Part shown: positions 17,722-27,957 of the stretch, piece after piece
How the letters are laid out: every line of letters begins with the position of its first letter
Numbering within the stretch: the first letter of the stretch is position 1
Source: Novosphingobium sp. CECT 9465
GTDB taxonomy: Bacteria > Pseudomonadota > Alphaproteobacteria > Sphingomonadales > Sphingomonadaceae
Reading direction: 5' to 3'
Assembly (NCBI RefSeq): GCF_920987055.1
Contig: NZ_CAKLBX010000001.1
Coordinates: 2,280,501 to 2,344,500, forward strand
Length of the DNA: 64,000 bases
Program-made: the position numbers and the translations under genes
Notes under the pieces: model-generated
What the model was told of the DNA's origin: nothing
The model's input: the letters and a program-made list of their open reading frames with translations, nothing else
The model's database searches: none

Positions 17722-18926
17722 GCGAAGTCATTCTCGACATTTCCCGCCTGATTTCGCGGGTGCGCTATGCCACCCCATCGGGCGTGGACCGGGTGGAGAT
17801 GGCTTACGCGCGCGGCCTCCATCGCCTGTATGGCGATGCGCTGTCCTTCGCGGCCGTTCATCCAACAGGCCTGTACGGACGGATCGCCAGAGCCAATGCG
17901 CTGGCCTATCTCGACGAACTTGAGCGACGCTGGGCGAGCGAGCATGATGGGCCACCGCAGCGCTCGATCGCTTCGATCCTGCCATGGATGGCCCGGCTAC
18001 TGCCGCGCCGCCCGCCGACGGCGTCCAAGGGGAAACAGCGTTCAATATACGTGCAGGTATCGCCTCATCACCTGACCAACAGGCGCAAGGTGAAATGCAT
18101 CCTTGCACGGGAACAGGCACGGTTCGTGTGCATGGTGCATGACCTGATCCCCATCGAGTTTCCAGAGTATGCCCGGCCAAGCGGCGCGGCGCGGCATCAC
18201 CGCCGGATGGAAACGCTGGCGGCCCATGCCGACGCCGTGATTGTCAATTCGGCAGCCACCGGCCGTTCGTTCCAGCCTTGGATCGACCGTAGCGGACGGG
18301 AAATAGCGGTGCACATCGCGCTGCTCGGCACGGAACCGCTGGCAGCTTCGGCCCACACCCCCATCGCGGATGATAGACCCTATTTCGTCTGCCTCGGCAC
18401 GATCGAGCCTCGCAAGAATCACCTGCTCCTGCTCAACCTGTGGCGGCACCTGGCCGATGTCCTGCCCGCCAGCGACGTGCCCCGCCTTGTCATCGTCGGC
18501 AAGCGGGGATGGGAAAATGAGCAGGTCCTCGACATGCTCGACCGCTGCCTCGCGCTGCGGCATCATGTGGAGGAAGTGAACGGTTGCCCGGATAGCCACC
18601 TCGCAGCATTGCTACGCGGCGCGCGCGGGTTGCTGATGCCGTCCTTTGCCGAAGGATTCGGCATGCCGGTAGCCGAAGCGCTATCTGCCGGGGTGCCGGT
18701 GATCTGCAGCGACATTCCCGCCCATCGCGAAGTCGGCGGGACGACACCGCACTATGCCGACCCGCTCGACGGGCCGCGCTGGAAGGAACTGGTACTGGAT
18801 TTCGCGAATTGCGGGCCGGTCTGGGCCGCGCAACATCAGCGGTTGCCGCAGTGGCATGCGCCCACCTGGGGCGAGCATATGCACATCGCCGCGCAGGCTA
18901 TTGAAGCGTTACGGCAGGAAAACTGA
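17718..18926 (+). CDS. GT4-family glycosyltransferase
   Basis: 402 residues, GT-B fold. The C-terminal nucleotide-sugar half shows VCLGTIEPRKNHLLLL, LVIVGKRGWE, MPSFAEGFGMPVAEAL and PVICSDIPAHREVGG, all typical of GT4 retaining transferases. The N-terminal half begins ILDISRLISRV and contains MVHDLIPIEFPEY. It likely adds a sugar to the capsule repeat or linker. ATGA overlap with kpsC shows tight coupling. The donor sugar cannot be read from sequence. Confidence 0.88.
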   Translation: MSEVILDISRLISRVRYATPSGVDRVEMAYARGLHRLYGDALSFAAVHPTGLYGRIARANALAYLDELERRWASEHDGPPQRSIASILPWMARLLPRRPPTASKGKQRSIYVQVSPHHLTNRRKVKCILAREQARFVCMVHDLIPIEFPEYARPSGAARHHRRMETLAAHADAVIVNSAATGRSFQPWIDRSGREIAVHIALLGTEPLAASAHTPIADDRPYFVCLGTIEPRKNHLLLLNLWRHLADVLPASDVPRLVIVGKRGWENEQVLDMLDRCLALRHHVEEVNGCPDSHLAALLRGARGLLMPSFAEGFGMPVAEALSAGVPVICSDIPAHREVGGTTPHYADPLDGPRWKELVLDFANCGPVWAAQHQRLPQWHAPTWGEHMHIAAQAIEALRQEN

Positions 18927-18930
18927 TCGG

Positions 18931-19548
18931 TTAGTCGCGCGGCTTCAATGATCGAATGCCGGTGCCGAAAACGCTATCCCAGAACAACGCGGTAATCGCG
19001 TAATTGCCTTCGTGGCGGGCGTGATGATGGCGCATGTGATGGCGCTTGAGCATATATGCCAGCCGCCCCTTCATCGGCCACTGGTGGCAGGCATAATGCG
19101 TGAAATCGTAGGCCACGTAGCCCGTGATCCAGCCCAGAAACATCCAGGTTCCGGCAGGACCAAGCAGCAGGACCCCAAGCGCCCAGACCGAACCGGCTAT
19201 CGGGATGCTGACAATCGGAGGCATCAGGTTGCGCAGGCGATCGTTCGGGTCCGCATGGTGATTGCCATGCATCAGGAACACGAACTTTTCGAACAGCGGT
19301 ATGCGCGCGTTCCAGTGGAACAGATAGCGATGCATCGCATATTCGAACAGCGTCCAGAACACGAGGCCTGCGGCAAACAAACCGAGCGCGGGAACCACCC
19401 CGGTCGTGCCCCACCCCACCCACGCGATGCACGGCAGCGCCGCGCCCCATATCGCTGCGAATCCAGCGGGGGAAATCACGGTAAGTTGTTCAAGCCGTTC
19501 GTTACGGAACAACCGGATCTGCTGCGAGTGCGACTTGGGGCTGGGCAT
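18931..19548 (-). CDS. Fatty acid hydroxylase / sterol desaturase family membrane protein
   Basis: 205 residues from the ATG at 19548 (the frame is open to 19632). The four histidine clusters of the non-haem di-iron membrane oxygenases are present: HRYLFHW, HGNHH, HYACHQ and KRHHMRHHH. About four membrane segments are seen. It hydroxylates a lipid chain at the inner membrane, perhaps making 2-hydroxy acyl groups of sphingolipids. It is convergent with the glycosyltransferase, with only 4 bases between stops. It may be a guest in the capsule locus rather than part of it. Confidence 0.85.
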   Translation of the reverse strand: MPSPKSHSQQIRLFRNERLEQLTVISPAGFAAIWGAALPCIAWVGWGTTGVVPALGLFAAGLVFWTLFEYAMHRYLFHWNARIPLFEKFVFLMHGNHHADPNDRLRNLMPPIVSIPIAGSVWALGVLLLGPAGTWMFLGWITGYVAYDFTHYACHQWPMKGRLAYMLKRHHMRHHHARHEGNYAITALFWDSVFGTGIRSLKPRD

Positions 19549-19758
19549 TGGGTGAATTCTGGACAGGACATGCGCTTGACTGTCAAGGATTAAACAATCC
19601 GGCACGACGGGTGAAGCCATCAGCGCGACCACTGGTGCATCGCGACCACAATGCTTGCCCGGCTCGGTATTGCCGCAACCGCCGCTTCCCCTGCCCCGCT
19701 GCCCAAGCTAGTCTCCTGCGGCATGCCGAACAATTCAATCCGTTATGGAACTATATCA

Positions 19759-20526
19759 ATGTCTTCGCATGTGCTCATCATCGGTGCGTCGGGCGAATTG
19801 GGCGCAGCGCTGGCCCGGCACTACGCCGAATCGGGTGCGGCCCTTTCGCTGTGGGGGCGCAACACGGCGCGCCTCCAAGCCATTGCCCAGGCATGCCGGA
19901 CAGCCGGTGCTGCAAGTATTCAAACCCGCTCGCTCGATTTGACCGAGGTGGAAGCCGCCGTTGCCGCACTTTCGCAGGAAGACGATGCCGCGCCGTTCAC
20001 GCTGGCTGTCATCGTATCGGGCCTTGGTGATATCCGGGCGGAAGGACACCTGTTCGAAGACCCGGCGCTCGTTGCAAACCTTGGCATGGTCAACTTCGTC
20101 GCACCGGCCGCGCTTGCTGCAACGCTGGGATCACGCATGGCCGCACGCAAAGGCGGTGCGATCGTGCTGATCGGATCAGCGGCCGCGTTTCACGCCCTGC
20201 CCTTCGCCGCCGCCTATGCCGGATCGAAGGCGGGCCTTGCGCGCTTTACCGATGCCCTGCGCATCGCCATGCGTCCCCACGGTGTCAGCGTGACGCTGGT
20301 TTCGCCCGGCTTTATCGATACTGCTGCGGCGCGCGCGGTGCCCGGTCCGAAACCGCTTATCCTCTCTCCTGCTCAAGCGGCCCGAAAGATCGCGAAGGCT
20401 GCGGCGCAGGGCAAGGCGCACCTTGTCATGCCCTGGCCATTCAAGCTGCTGCGCATCATCGATCGTGCCCTGCCCCGGCCGTTGCGTGACAAACTTCTGC
20501 GCGCGCTTGCGCCTCCGGGTCGGTGA
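19759..20526 (+). CDS. Short-chain dehydrogenase/reductase
   Basis: 255 residues from MSSHVLIIG at 19759. The Rossmann motif IIGASGELGAALA, SGLGD in place of NNAG, and catalytic AAYAGSKAG (Tyr-x3-Lys) are visible. An upstream in-frame ATG at 19651 would add 36 residues unlike the family. Substrate unknown; similar enzymes occur in capsule loci. The last 71 bases overlap the 3' end of the convergent LTA-synthase-like gene. Confidence 0.85.
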   Translation: MSSHVLIIGASGELGAALARHYAESGAALSLWGRNTARLQAIAQACRTAGAASIQTRSLDLTEVEAAVAALSQEDDAAPFTLAVIVSGLGDIRAEGHLFEDPALVANLGMVNFVAPAALAATLGSRMAARKGGAIVLIGSAAAFHALPFAAAYAGSKAGLARFTDALRIAMRPHGVSVTLVSPGFIDTAAARAVPGPKPLILSPAQAARKIAKAAAQGKAHLVMPWPFKLLRIIDRALPRPLRDKLLRALAPPGR

Positions 20527-21961
20527 TTGCGCCCAGCAAGGCATGATGCAATTGCGCGGGCGTGAGGTCCACTCGTGTTCCTTCGCCGCGAACGATCCGT
20601 CCTTCAGCGTCAAAACGCAGGATCACATAAGGTGTGTGCCGCGCTTTGCCCGGCATCGACGCGCCGGGAATGCTTGGCCGATGATCGCCAAAGAACGCCA
20701 GCGTGGCCGGGCGCTTCAGCCTTGCCAATTCATCGCACAAGCCCGTCAGCATCGCGTCGCTGTTCCGCACCAGTCGCATATAGCCTTCGGTCAGGCTCCC
20801 CGCATTTGCGCGACCCTCCCAGGGTCCGTGATTCTCGATCGTAACGGCATAAATCAGCGTGGGATCCTCTGCCATTCGTGAAAGTGAGACAATTTCGGCT
20901 GTCATCGCGGCATCGGTTACATAGCGCCCTTCATCCGGTGCCGGCGGCGCAAAGCGATCTTCGCCCACCAATTCAGCGAAACCCGCTGCCAGCATGATTT
21001 CTTCGCGATTGTAAAAGCGCATATCGTGGGGATGCAGGAACAGGCTGCGCCATCCCGCCGCCGCCAGTCGTGAAGGCAGGGCATAGCCTGCCTCCCCCAG
21101 CGCCGTCAGGAAAGGGTCGAATCGCCGAAAACCAAGGTCTTCCTCGCTCCGCCCGAACAGGACGCCATATTCGGTGCGCATGGTATAGGCGCCGAAACCG
21201 CTGACCAGCAGATCGCCCCACTGCCACGCCTGCGCGCGGGCCGCTTTCAACCCCGGCAGTTCCAAAGCCGGATCGCCGAACAGTTCCAACGGATCGGCAA
21301 ACGATTCGCACTGAATTACCACCGCCAGTTCACCGTCACGCGGCCTTGACTGCATCGGCGCGCAAGCCGCCGGATCGCGCGTTTCACGCCAGCGCGCATG
21401 ATGCAGGGCAAGTGTGGCCAGCAAACCGTGCCGCTGGACGTCAGCCTCAACATCCGGCGTACAGGCAAGACGCGACCAGGGCGAACGGAGCACCGCGCGC
21501 CGGATCAACCATGGCCCGGCCAGCGCCAGTGCCAGCCCGGCCAGATGCGCGGTCAGCGAAGGTACGAACACGTACCACAGCAATGCCGGAACCAATGGCA
21601 AGGCCAGCACCAGCGCGGTCTTTTGCCCCGCCTTCAGGGCCGACAGATAAAATTGCGGATGGCGGAACACCGCCCCCACCAGCGCAAGGTCTGTAAATAC
21701 CAGTGGTTCGCCCAGCACCGCCCGCTTGGCGTTCGAAACCATGGTGAAAAGCGCGACAGCGGCAAGCGCTATCAGCGCCGCTGCGGGCACATCGCCGCTG
21801 ATTGTCAGGAACAGCCCGAAGACCGCCAGAACAATCAGGCAATGCAGCGCCATTCCTGCCCGGCTGCGCAGCAATCCAGCAGCAGCGCGCGGGCGCACGA
21901 AGGCATCCAGGATCAGCGACCCTGCCAGCAATGCCAGAATTGTCAGAATGTTGGCCGTCAC
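20456..21961 (-). CDS. LTA-synthase-like phosphotransferase / sulfatase
   Basis: 501 residues. About five membrane helices (residues 1-165) are followed by a periplasmic alkaline-phosphatase-fold domain. GAYTMRTEYGVLFG carries the likely catalytic Thr and GDHRPSIPG the metal ligands; HPHDMRFYNR fits the LtaS pattern. Relatives transfer glycerol phosphate or phosphoethanolamine from phospholipid to glycans, so decoration of capsule or lipopolysaccharide is likely. It overlaps the SDR gene tail to tail and diverges from kpsS. Confidence 0.82.
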   Translation of the reverse strand: MTANILTILALLAGSLILDAFVRPRAAAGLLRSRAGMALHCLIVLAVFGLFLTISGDVPAAALIALAAVALFTMVSNAKRAVLGEPLVFTDLALVGAVFRHPQFYLSALKAGQKTALVLALPLVPALLWYVFVPSLTAHLAGLALALAGPWLIRRAVLRSPWSRLACTPDVEADVQRHGLLATLALHHARWRETRDPAACAPMQSRPRDGELAVVIQCESFADPLELFGDPALELPGLKAARAQAWQWGDLLVSGFGAYTMRTEYGVLFGRSEEDLGFRRFDPFLTALGEAGYALPSRLAAAGWRSLFLHPHDMRFYNREEIMLAAGFAELVGEDRFAPPAPDEGRYVTDAAMTAEIVSLSRMAEDPTLIYAVTIENHGPWEGRANAGSLTEGYMRLVRNSDAMLTGLCDELARLKRPATLAFFGDHRPSIPGASMPGKARHTPYVILRFDAEGRIVRGEGTRVDLTPAQLHHALLGAITDPEAQARAEVCHATAGAGHDR

Positions 21962-22131
21962 AACCCTCTAGACCACAGGCCGCACAGGGTTGGCGGACAC
22001 GACGGCAGGCGAATACCAATTACAGGTGCGGCTGTCACCGCCGAACCTTGCCCATGTGGATGCAATTGCCCGGTGGAAAGCAGTACGTGATGCATCGACC
22101 GGAAGCCTTCTTGGGATTAGGGCAAACGGAT

Positions 22132-23433
22132 ATGTCGTACCCGATGCAATCGTCGACCCTCCCGATTCCTGTTTCGGAAGATGTCCAGGCTCCGGCGGCC
22201 AGCCTTCCGCCACGGCGTGAAAAACGCAGCGTACTCCTTCTTCAGGGCCTGATGGGACCGCTGTTCCGGCGGTTGGGGCAAGGGCTGATCGAAGCCGGGC
22301 ACCGCGTCCACAAGATCAACTTCAACGGCGGGGACCGGTTCTTCTGGCGGCTTCCCGGCGGCATCGATTATCGCGGAACGCTGGCCGACTGGCCGCAGGC
22401 GCTTAAAGGCATCGTTGCAGACAAGCAGATCACCGATGTCGTGCTGTTTGGCGATTGCCGCGATCACCACATGATCGCCACGCAAGTGTGCCGGGAGTTG
22501 CGCATCCCGGTCCATGTCTTCGAAGAAGGCTATATCCGGCCTGACTGGGTTACCTTCGAACGCGATGGCGTGAACGGCCACTCGACCCTGCCGCGCGATC
22601 CGCAATGGTATCGCGATACTGCCGCCGCGCTGCCCCCTGTGCCCGAACACCGGCAAGTCCCTTCATCGTTCCGCCGACGTGCGATCGAAGGGCTGGCATA
22701 CAATGTGGCCGACGTGCTGACACGCTGGCACTATTCCAACTGGAACAACCACCGCCCCTGGCACCCGCTGGTCGAAGGCATGGGCTGGATGCGCAAGCTG
22801 CGTCGCCGCAAGGAACGCGATGCCGAAGCTGCTGCGCTGATCGCTCGGCTGGAAACATCGCCCACGCCGTACTTTCTGTTTCCGCTGCAACTCGATTCCG
22901 ACGCGCAAATCCGGCTCCATTCGCCTTTCGCAGGCATTGCCGAAGCGCTGAAAGTCGTCATCGCATCGTTTGCCGCCCATGCTCCGGCAAACACGCGCCT
23001 TGTGGTGAAGGAACACCCGCTGGATAACGGTGTACGCGACTGGCAACAGATTACAGCGGATATGGCCGCGCGGTTCGGCATCGCCGACCGGGTCGACTAC
23101 CTGCCAAGTGGAGACATCGTGCCGGTCGCGCGCCGATCACAGGGCATGGTCACGATCAACAGCACCAGCGGTACACTGGGTCTGTCGATGGGCATCCCGG
23201 CTGTAGTGCTGGGAACTGCGGTCTACGACATCGAGGGGATCACCTGCCAGAAAGGCATCGATGCATTCTGGACCGCGCCCGATGCACCCGACGAGACCAC
23301 CTTCAAGGCATTTCGCCGCGTATTGATCGACAGATGCTTGATCCCCGGCGGATTTTTCTCGGAAAAGGCTCTCGCGGTTGTCGTCAGACACGCAATAGCA
23401 AGATTCGAAGGGCGGTTGTTGCCGCCCGAATGA
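22132..23433 (+). CDS. kpsS: Capsule Kdo transferase, KpsS family
   Basis: 433 residues from ATG 22132; the frame is open from 21802, but the upstream part lacks family resemblance and overlaps the divergent gene. Motifs include VLLLQGLMGPLFRRLG, VHKINFNGGD, FEEGYIRPDW, VVKEHPLD and TINSTSGTLGLSMGIPA. KpsS adds the first Kdo to lysophosphatidylglycerol, starting the capsule linker that KpsC extends. The start is uncertain because no strong ribosome site is visible. Confidence 0.88.
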   Translation: MSYPMQSSTLPIPVSEDVQAPAASLPPRREKRSVLLLQGLMGPLFRRLGQGLIEAGHRVHKINFNGGDRFFWRLPGGIDYRGTLADWPQALKGIVADKQITDVVLFGDCRDHHMIATQVCRELRIPVHVFEEGYIRPDWVTFERDGVNGHSTLPRDPQWYRDTAAALPPVPEHRQVPSSFRRRAIEGLAYNVADVLTRWHYSNWNNHRPWHPLVEGMGWMRKLRRRKERDAEAAALIARLETSPTPYFLFPLQLDSDAQIRLHSPFAGIAEALKVVIASFAAHAPANTRLVVKEHPLDNGVRDWQQITADMAARFGIADRVDYLPSGDIVPVARRSQGMVTINSTSGTLGLSMGIPAVVLGTAVYDIEGITCQKGIDAFWTAPDAPDETTFKAFRRVLIDRCLIPGGFFSEKALAVVVRHAIARFEGRLLPPE

Positions 23434-23590
23434 ACACCCTTTTCCCCATGAGAACCTTGGCGAAATGCATCGGCCAGACACGAAGCCGCAGATCACATGG
23501 CGACGTGCGTATCTTGCGTCCCGACACAACATGTCCTAGCGCAAAAGCCTCTACGATTTCTGTTTTTCAAGGCCCTGCGAAGATTTTCCT

Positions 23591-24754
23591 ATGACAATTG
23601 AACACTCTTTGCCGGCCGAAACACCGCCCGTCTCAAGGTTTTCACCGCTCCTTGCGTGGATCAGAAAACGGCGCTGGTTTTTGATTGTCGTCATCGCCCC
23701 AACTTTGCTGGCAGCGATCTATTACGGGTTCATCGCATCCGACGTGTACATTTCGGAGTCCCGCTTTGTCATAAAGAGTCCGGGACAGAAGCGCGCTCAA
23801 TCATCGACGCTGGCCAGCTTGATCCAGACCACCGGCCTTTCGGGCGGTCAGGAGCAAACCAATGAAATCCTTGGCTACGTCCATTCGCGTGATGCACTCA
23901 AGAGCCTCGTTCGGGACATTGATTTCAAATCAAGGTACACTGCTGACGGCGTCGATTTTGCCTCGCGCTTTCCCAAGCCTTTTCAGGATAACACCTTCGA
24001 AGATTTGTACGATTACTACGGCAATATCGTCGATGCCCGGCTTGAAAGTGACACCGGCCTTGCAGTGATCAAGGTCAAGGCGTTCAAACCGGAAGACGCC
24101 TATGCAATCAATCGGCGGCTGCTTGATCTGAGCGAAGGCTTGGTCAATCGCCTGAACGAACGCGCCCAGACCCGCGGTGTTGCCGAAGCACAAAAGCAGG
24201 TGGAACTGGCGACCGCCAGAGCACTGAACGCCCGCGTGGCGTTATCCCGTTTCCGCAATTCCCAAGAGGTTATCGATCCCGGCAAGCAGGCCGTCGGAGT
24301 GTTGGAAATCGCGAACAATCTCGTTGCACAACGAGCGGCGCTGTTGGCCCAGCTTGATCAGATGCAACGCGTGACCCCGAACAACCCTTCAATCCCGGCG
24401 TTGCAGAACCGAATTAGCGCCATTTCGGTACAAATCGCTTCGCAGGACAGCCGGGTGGTTGGAAGCAGCGACGGCATCGCCTCCAAATTGGGCGGATACG
24501 AAAACCTGGTTGTCGAACAGGAATTTGCCACGGAAAGCCTCAACGTGGCCCAGGCCGCCCTTGTCCAGGCCCGCGCCGAAGCGCAACAACAGCAATTCTA
24601 TCTTGAACGCGTGGTTGATCCCAACCTGCCCGATACGCCACTGCTTCCTCACAGGTTCCTCAGCCTGCTCGCCGTAGCGGCCGGTGCGCTATGCCTTTAC
24701 TTCATCGGGTGGATGCTGGTCGTGGGTATTCTAGAACACGCACCGGACGAGTAG
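23591..24754 (+). CDS. kpsE: Capsule export inner-membrane protein KpsE
   Basis: 387 residues of the KpsE/BexC/CtrB family. A membrane helix near 28-48, a long periplasmic part with coiled coil about 190-330, and a C-terminal helix near 355-378 are seen. It bridges the ABC transporter with the outer-membrane channel. It starts the kpsE-kpsM-kpsT operon; kpsM begins two bases after its stop. A 157-base gap upstream may carry the promoter. Confidence 0.93.
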   Translation: MTIEHSLPAETPPVSRFSPLLAWIRKRRWFLIVVIAPTLLAAIYYGFIASDVYISESRFVIKSPGQKRAQSSTLASLIQTTGLSGGQEQTNEILGYVHSRDALKSLVRDIDFKSRYTADGVDFASRFPKPFQDNTFEDLYDYYGNIVDARLESDTGLAVIKVKAFKPEDAYAINRRLLDLSEGLVNRLNERAQTRGVAEAQKQVELATARALNARVALSRFRNSQEVIDPGKQAVGVLEIANNLVAQRAALLAQLDQMQRVTPNNPSIPALQNRISAISVQIASQDSRVVGSSDGIASKLGGYENLVVEQEFATESLNVAQAALVQARAEAQQQQFYLERVVDPNLPDTPLLPHRFLSLLAVAAGALCLYFIGWMLVVGILEHAPDE

Positions 24755-24756
24755 AC

Positions 24757-25554
24757 ATGCCTCAACTGAACCTTCGGAACCTCAAGGCAGGCTGGCGTCG
24801 GCAAACGCAGGTCATCCACGCCCTGATGATCCGTGAACTCAACACACGGTACGGTCGGGAAAACATCGGCTTCCTGTGGATCATGGCGGAACCGCTTCTC
24901 TTCGCGGGACTGGTGGCGCTGATCTGGCGCCTGTGGCGTGGCCCGGAGGAACACGGCATCAGCATTGTCGCGTTCGTCGTCAGCGGTTATATTCCCATTA
25001 CGCTGTTCCGCCATGGCGTGATGCGCTCCGCCAGCATCTTCACGGCAAACAGCAGCTTGATGTACCATCGGCAAATCAAGATTCTCGACTTCGTTCTGGT
25101 GCGCTTCATCATCGAATTCATCGGCGGCATGATGGCGTATCTCTTTATCGGCACCCTGTTGATCGCAGTCGGCGAATTTCCGGTCCCGGCCAATCCCGGT
25201 CTGCTGATTGCCGGATGGGTGCTGTATGCGCTGTTCTCGTTCTCCTTGTGCCTCATCATCGCCCCGATCTCGGAAATGTCCGAGGTGGTCGAAAAACTGA
25301 TTCCGGTGACGACCTATGTGATGATCCCCGTATCGGGCCTGTTCACGCTTGCCGCGTGGCTTGCTCCGGGGCCGCGTGAGTATCTTCTGATGTCGCCGTT
25401 CGTGAACGGCATGGAGATGATGCGCAAGGGCATCTGGGGCGATGATATCACAGCATATTACAATATCTGGAACCCCATCATCTGTTCGGCAGTAGCAGCG
25501 ATCATTGGCTTGATACTGATCCGCCGGATCCGCAGGACCCTGACCGTCGAATGA
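24757..25554 (+). CDS. kpsM: Capsule ABC transporter permease KpsM
   Basis: 265 residues from ATG 24757, two bases after kpsE. About six membrane helices, with the ABC-2 type N-terminus ALMIRELNTRYGRENIGFLW typical of polysaccharide exporters. It forms the channel through the inner membrane with KpsT. The 3' end overlaps kpsT by four bases. Confidence 0.94.
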   Translation: MPQLNLRNLKAGWRRQTQVIHALMIRELNTRYGRENIGFLWIMAEPLLFAGLVALIWRLWRGPEEHGISIVAFVVSGYIPITLFRHGVMRSASIFTANSSLMYHRQIKILDFVLVRFIIEFIGGMMAYLFIGTLLIAVGEFPVPANPGLLIAGWVLYALFSFSLCLIIAPISEMSEVVEKLIPVTTYVMIPVSGLFTLAAWLAPGPREYLLMSPFVNGMEMMRKGIWGDDITAYYNIWNPIICSAVAAIIGLILIRRIRRTLTVE

Positions 25555-26198
25555 TTGCCTGCGAAAACCTCTGCAAGACCTACAAGCACGGTGCGGGTCG
25601 CAAGCTTGTGCTCGACAATGTCAATTTCTCCATGAATCCGGGAGACCGCCTCGCCCTGCTCGGACGCAATGGGGCTGGCAAGACCACGCTGATAAAGCTG
25701 ATCGGCGGCGTCGAAATGCCGACATCGGGCAAGGTGGTGCGGAAAATGTCACTGTCCTGGCCGCTCGGCTTTGCCGGTGGATTCCAAGGCAGCCTGACAG
25801 GTTATGATAACGCCCGCTTCATCGCCCGCATCTATGACCGCAATTACGACGATCTGCGCGATTACGTTGAAGAATTCACCGAGCTTGGCAAACAGCTCAA
25901 GATGCCGGTCAAAACATATTCGTCAGGAATGCGTGCGCGACTGGCGTTTGCGTTGTCCCTGGCCATCGAATTTGATTGCTACCTGATCGATGAAATCATT
26001 CTGGTCGGCGATCAGAACTTTCAGCGCAAGTGCCATTATGAATTGTTTGAGAAGCGTGGCGACCGCTCGATGATATTGGCATCACACAGTAACGATTTCG
26101 TGAAGAATTATTGCAACCGTGCATTGGTTATTAATGGTGGTCGAGCGATGGCATACGATGACGTCGCAGAAGCCATCGGTATATATGACAGTCTTTAA
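25551..26198 (+). CDS. kpsT: Capsule ABC transporter ATPase KpsT
   Basis: 215 residues. Walker A GRNGAGKTTLIKL, signature TYSSGMRARLAFA and Walker B DCYLIDEI are present, followed by an H-loop ASHSND. It powers export of the Kdo-linked capsule through KpsM. The start overlaps kpsM by four bases. Confidence 0.95.
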   Translation: MIACENLCKTYKHGAGRKLVLDNVNFSMNPGDRLALLGRNGAGKTTLIKLIGGVEMPTSGKVVRKMSLSWPLGFAGGFQGSLTGYDNARFIARIYDRNYDDLRDYVEEFTELGKQLKMPVKTYSSGMRARLAFALSLAIEFDCYLIDEIILVGDQNFQRKCHYELFEKRGDRSMILASHSNDFVKNYCNRALVINGGRAMAYDDVAEAIGIYDSL

Positions 26199-26258
26199 TG
26201 CTGTATCATCCAGCCTCTCCACATTTCAGGCCGCCGTGGTGATGCCAACCCGGAATAA

Positions 26259-27905
26259 GTGACAAGCACAACTTTGACCGACGCTTGCGAAAAGACCGGC
26301 AGACTGGCCGAACGGTGCGCGCGCAAGGCTCTGGGCGTTTGGTTGGGCATACGTGTACATTGCGATGCGCTGTTCGCCCATCCGCGGGCTTATCTGGTCG
26401 CCCTGTGGTGGCGCATCTGCCGCAAGCGCGTTCGCGCGCGCGCGCAACTGGCACCGTTGCTGGGGCATTCTGCCAGCGCTTACCGGCTCTGGTTGCTGCG
26501 TAACGGCGCAGTTTCAGCGCAGCCAGTCACGGCTTCGCCAATCGTCGTGCTGGTCGACATGACCACGGGGCAGCACTTGCCCGGCCATCTGGAACTAACG
26601 CTGCGCTCCATTGCCGAACAAGGCCTGAGCGCGCATTTGATAGGGGCTGACGAAGACACGTCGCTCGCATCGAAAATCCCTTTGATCGATTGGCAAAGTG
26701 ATCCGTGGCTGATGCCCATTGCCCCAGGTGACCGGTTGCAAGCGGGAGCGGCAGACGCCTATGGCAAGGCAATCCACGATGGGCGCAGGTTGATCTATGC
26801 CGATGACGACCTGCTGGACCAGCAGGGAAAGCGCACCGCCCCGCATTTCAAGCCAGCCTGGAATTCCGAACTTTTCGCGCATTTCGATTTCCTGACCGGT
26901 GCGTGCATCATCCGGGCGACTCAGGCGGATCTTGCTGCCTGTTCCGGCCCGGATTGGGCTGCCCGGCTGACCGCGCACGTAGCGGGCACACCGCCGCCCC
27001 CGGCCCACCTGCCCATTATCCTCCATCACCGGCGAACGCGCCCCGCACCAAGCATTCCTGCAACGCCTGCACACGTCGACCAGGAATTGCCGCCGGTCAC
27101 CGTAATCATCCCGACCCGCAATCGCGCCGATCTTCTCAAAACCTGTCTGGCTGGAATCGACCGCACCGACTATCCGGCGCTCGACATAATCATCGTGGAC
27201 AACGATAGCGACGAGCCGGAATCGCTCGCTTATCTGGATGCCCTGCCTGCACGGATCAAGGTACTGCGTCACCCCGGCCCGTTCAACTTTTCGGCCATGA
27301 ACAACCGCGCCGCGCAGCTTGGCCAAGGGCGGTTGCTGTGCCTGCTGAACAACGACATCGAAGTGACCGAGCCGAAATGGCTCATGACCATGGCTGCACA
27401 GGCCATGCGTGATGAAGTCGGCGCCGTCGGCGCTCATCTGCTCTACCCCGATGGAAGAACCCAGCATGCCGGAGTGGTGACCGGAATTGGTGGAGGGGCG
27501 GCTCATGCACACCGCCTGCTCCGGCCAGACGAGCAGGGTTATTTCCAGCGCCACGTCCTTCCCCAGTTCGTCTCGGCAGTGACGGCCGCATGCCTTGTCG
27601 TCAGGCGCGACAGATTTATGGCTGTGGGCGGACTCGACGAGGCAAACTTCGCGGTAGCGTTTAACGACGTCGACCTTTGCCTGCGTTTGAACCAGCGCGG
27701 ATGGCAATCTTTCTATGAACCGCGAGCGCGGCTGATCCACCATGAATCGGTTTCACGCGGGTTGGATCGCGATCCTGTGGGCGCCCGCCGCCTTGCCCGT
27801 GAACTGGCCGCTCTCAAGGCGAACTGGAGCACTGACATGATGCCGGACCCGTTTCATCACCCAAATCTCAGCCGTTTCAGTGAACGCTTTGTCGTGCGAT
27901 TGTAG
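26259..27905 (+). CDS. GT2 glycosyltransferase with degenerate N-terminal domain
   Basis: 548 residues, GTG start. The C-terminal GT-A domain (from about 278) has VTVIIPTRNRADLLK, IVDNDSDE, LCLLNNDIEV and FNDVDLCLRL. The first 250 residues look like a second, degenerate transferase-like domain (SLRSIAEQG-type strand, YADDDLLD). The same layout recurs in the gene at 29773-31551, so the pair may be paralogues. Donor and acceptor unknown; it probably builds the capsule repeat. Confidence 0.87.
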   Translation: MTSTTLTDACEKTGRLAERCARKALGVWLGIRVHCDALFAHPRAYLVALWWRICRKRVRARAQLAPLLGHSASAYRLWLLRNGAVSAQPVTASPIVVLVDMTTGQHLPGHLELTLRSIAEQGLSAHLIGADEDTSLASKIPLIDWQSDPWLMPIAPGDRLQAGAADAYGKAIHDGRRLIYADDDLLDQQGKRTAPHFKPAWNSELFAHFDFLTGACIIRATQADLAACSGPDWAARLTAHVAGTPPPPAHLPIILHHRRTRPAPSIPATPAHVDQELPPVTVIIPTRNRADLLKTCLAGIDRTDYPALDIIIVDNDSDEPESLAYLDALPARIKVLRHPGPFNFSAMNNRAAQLGQGRLLCLLNNDIEVTEPKWLMTMAAQAMRDEVGAVGAHLLYPDGRTQHAGVVTGIGGGAAHAHRLLRPDEQGYFQRHVLPQFVSAVTAACLVVRRDRFMAVGGLDEANFAVAFNDVDLCLRLNQRGWQSFYEPRARLIHHESVSRGLDRDPVGARRLARELAALKANWSTDMMPDPFHHPNLSRFSERFVVRL

Positions 27906-27957
27906 AGCCAGTGTCTTGACCCCGCCCCCATCCGATCCCGGTGACACACCACTGCAC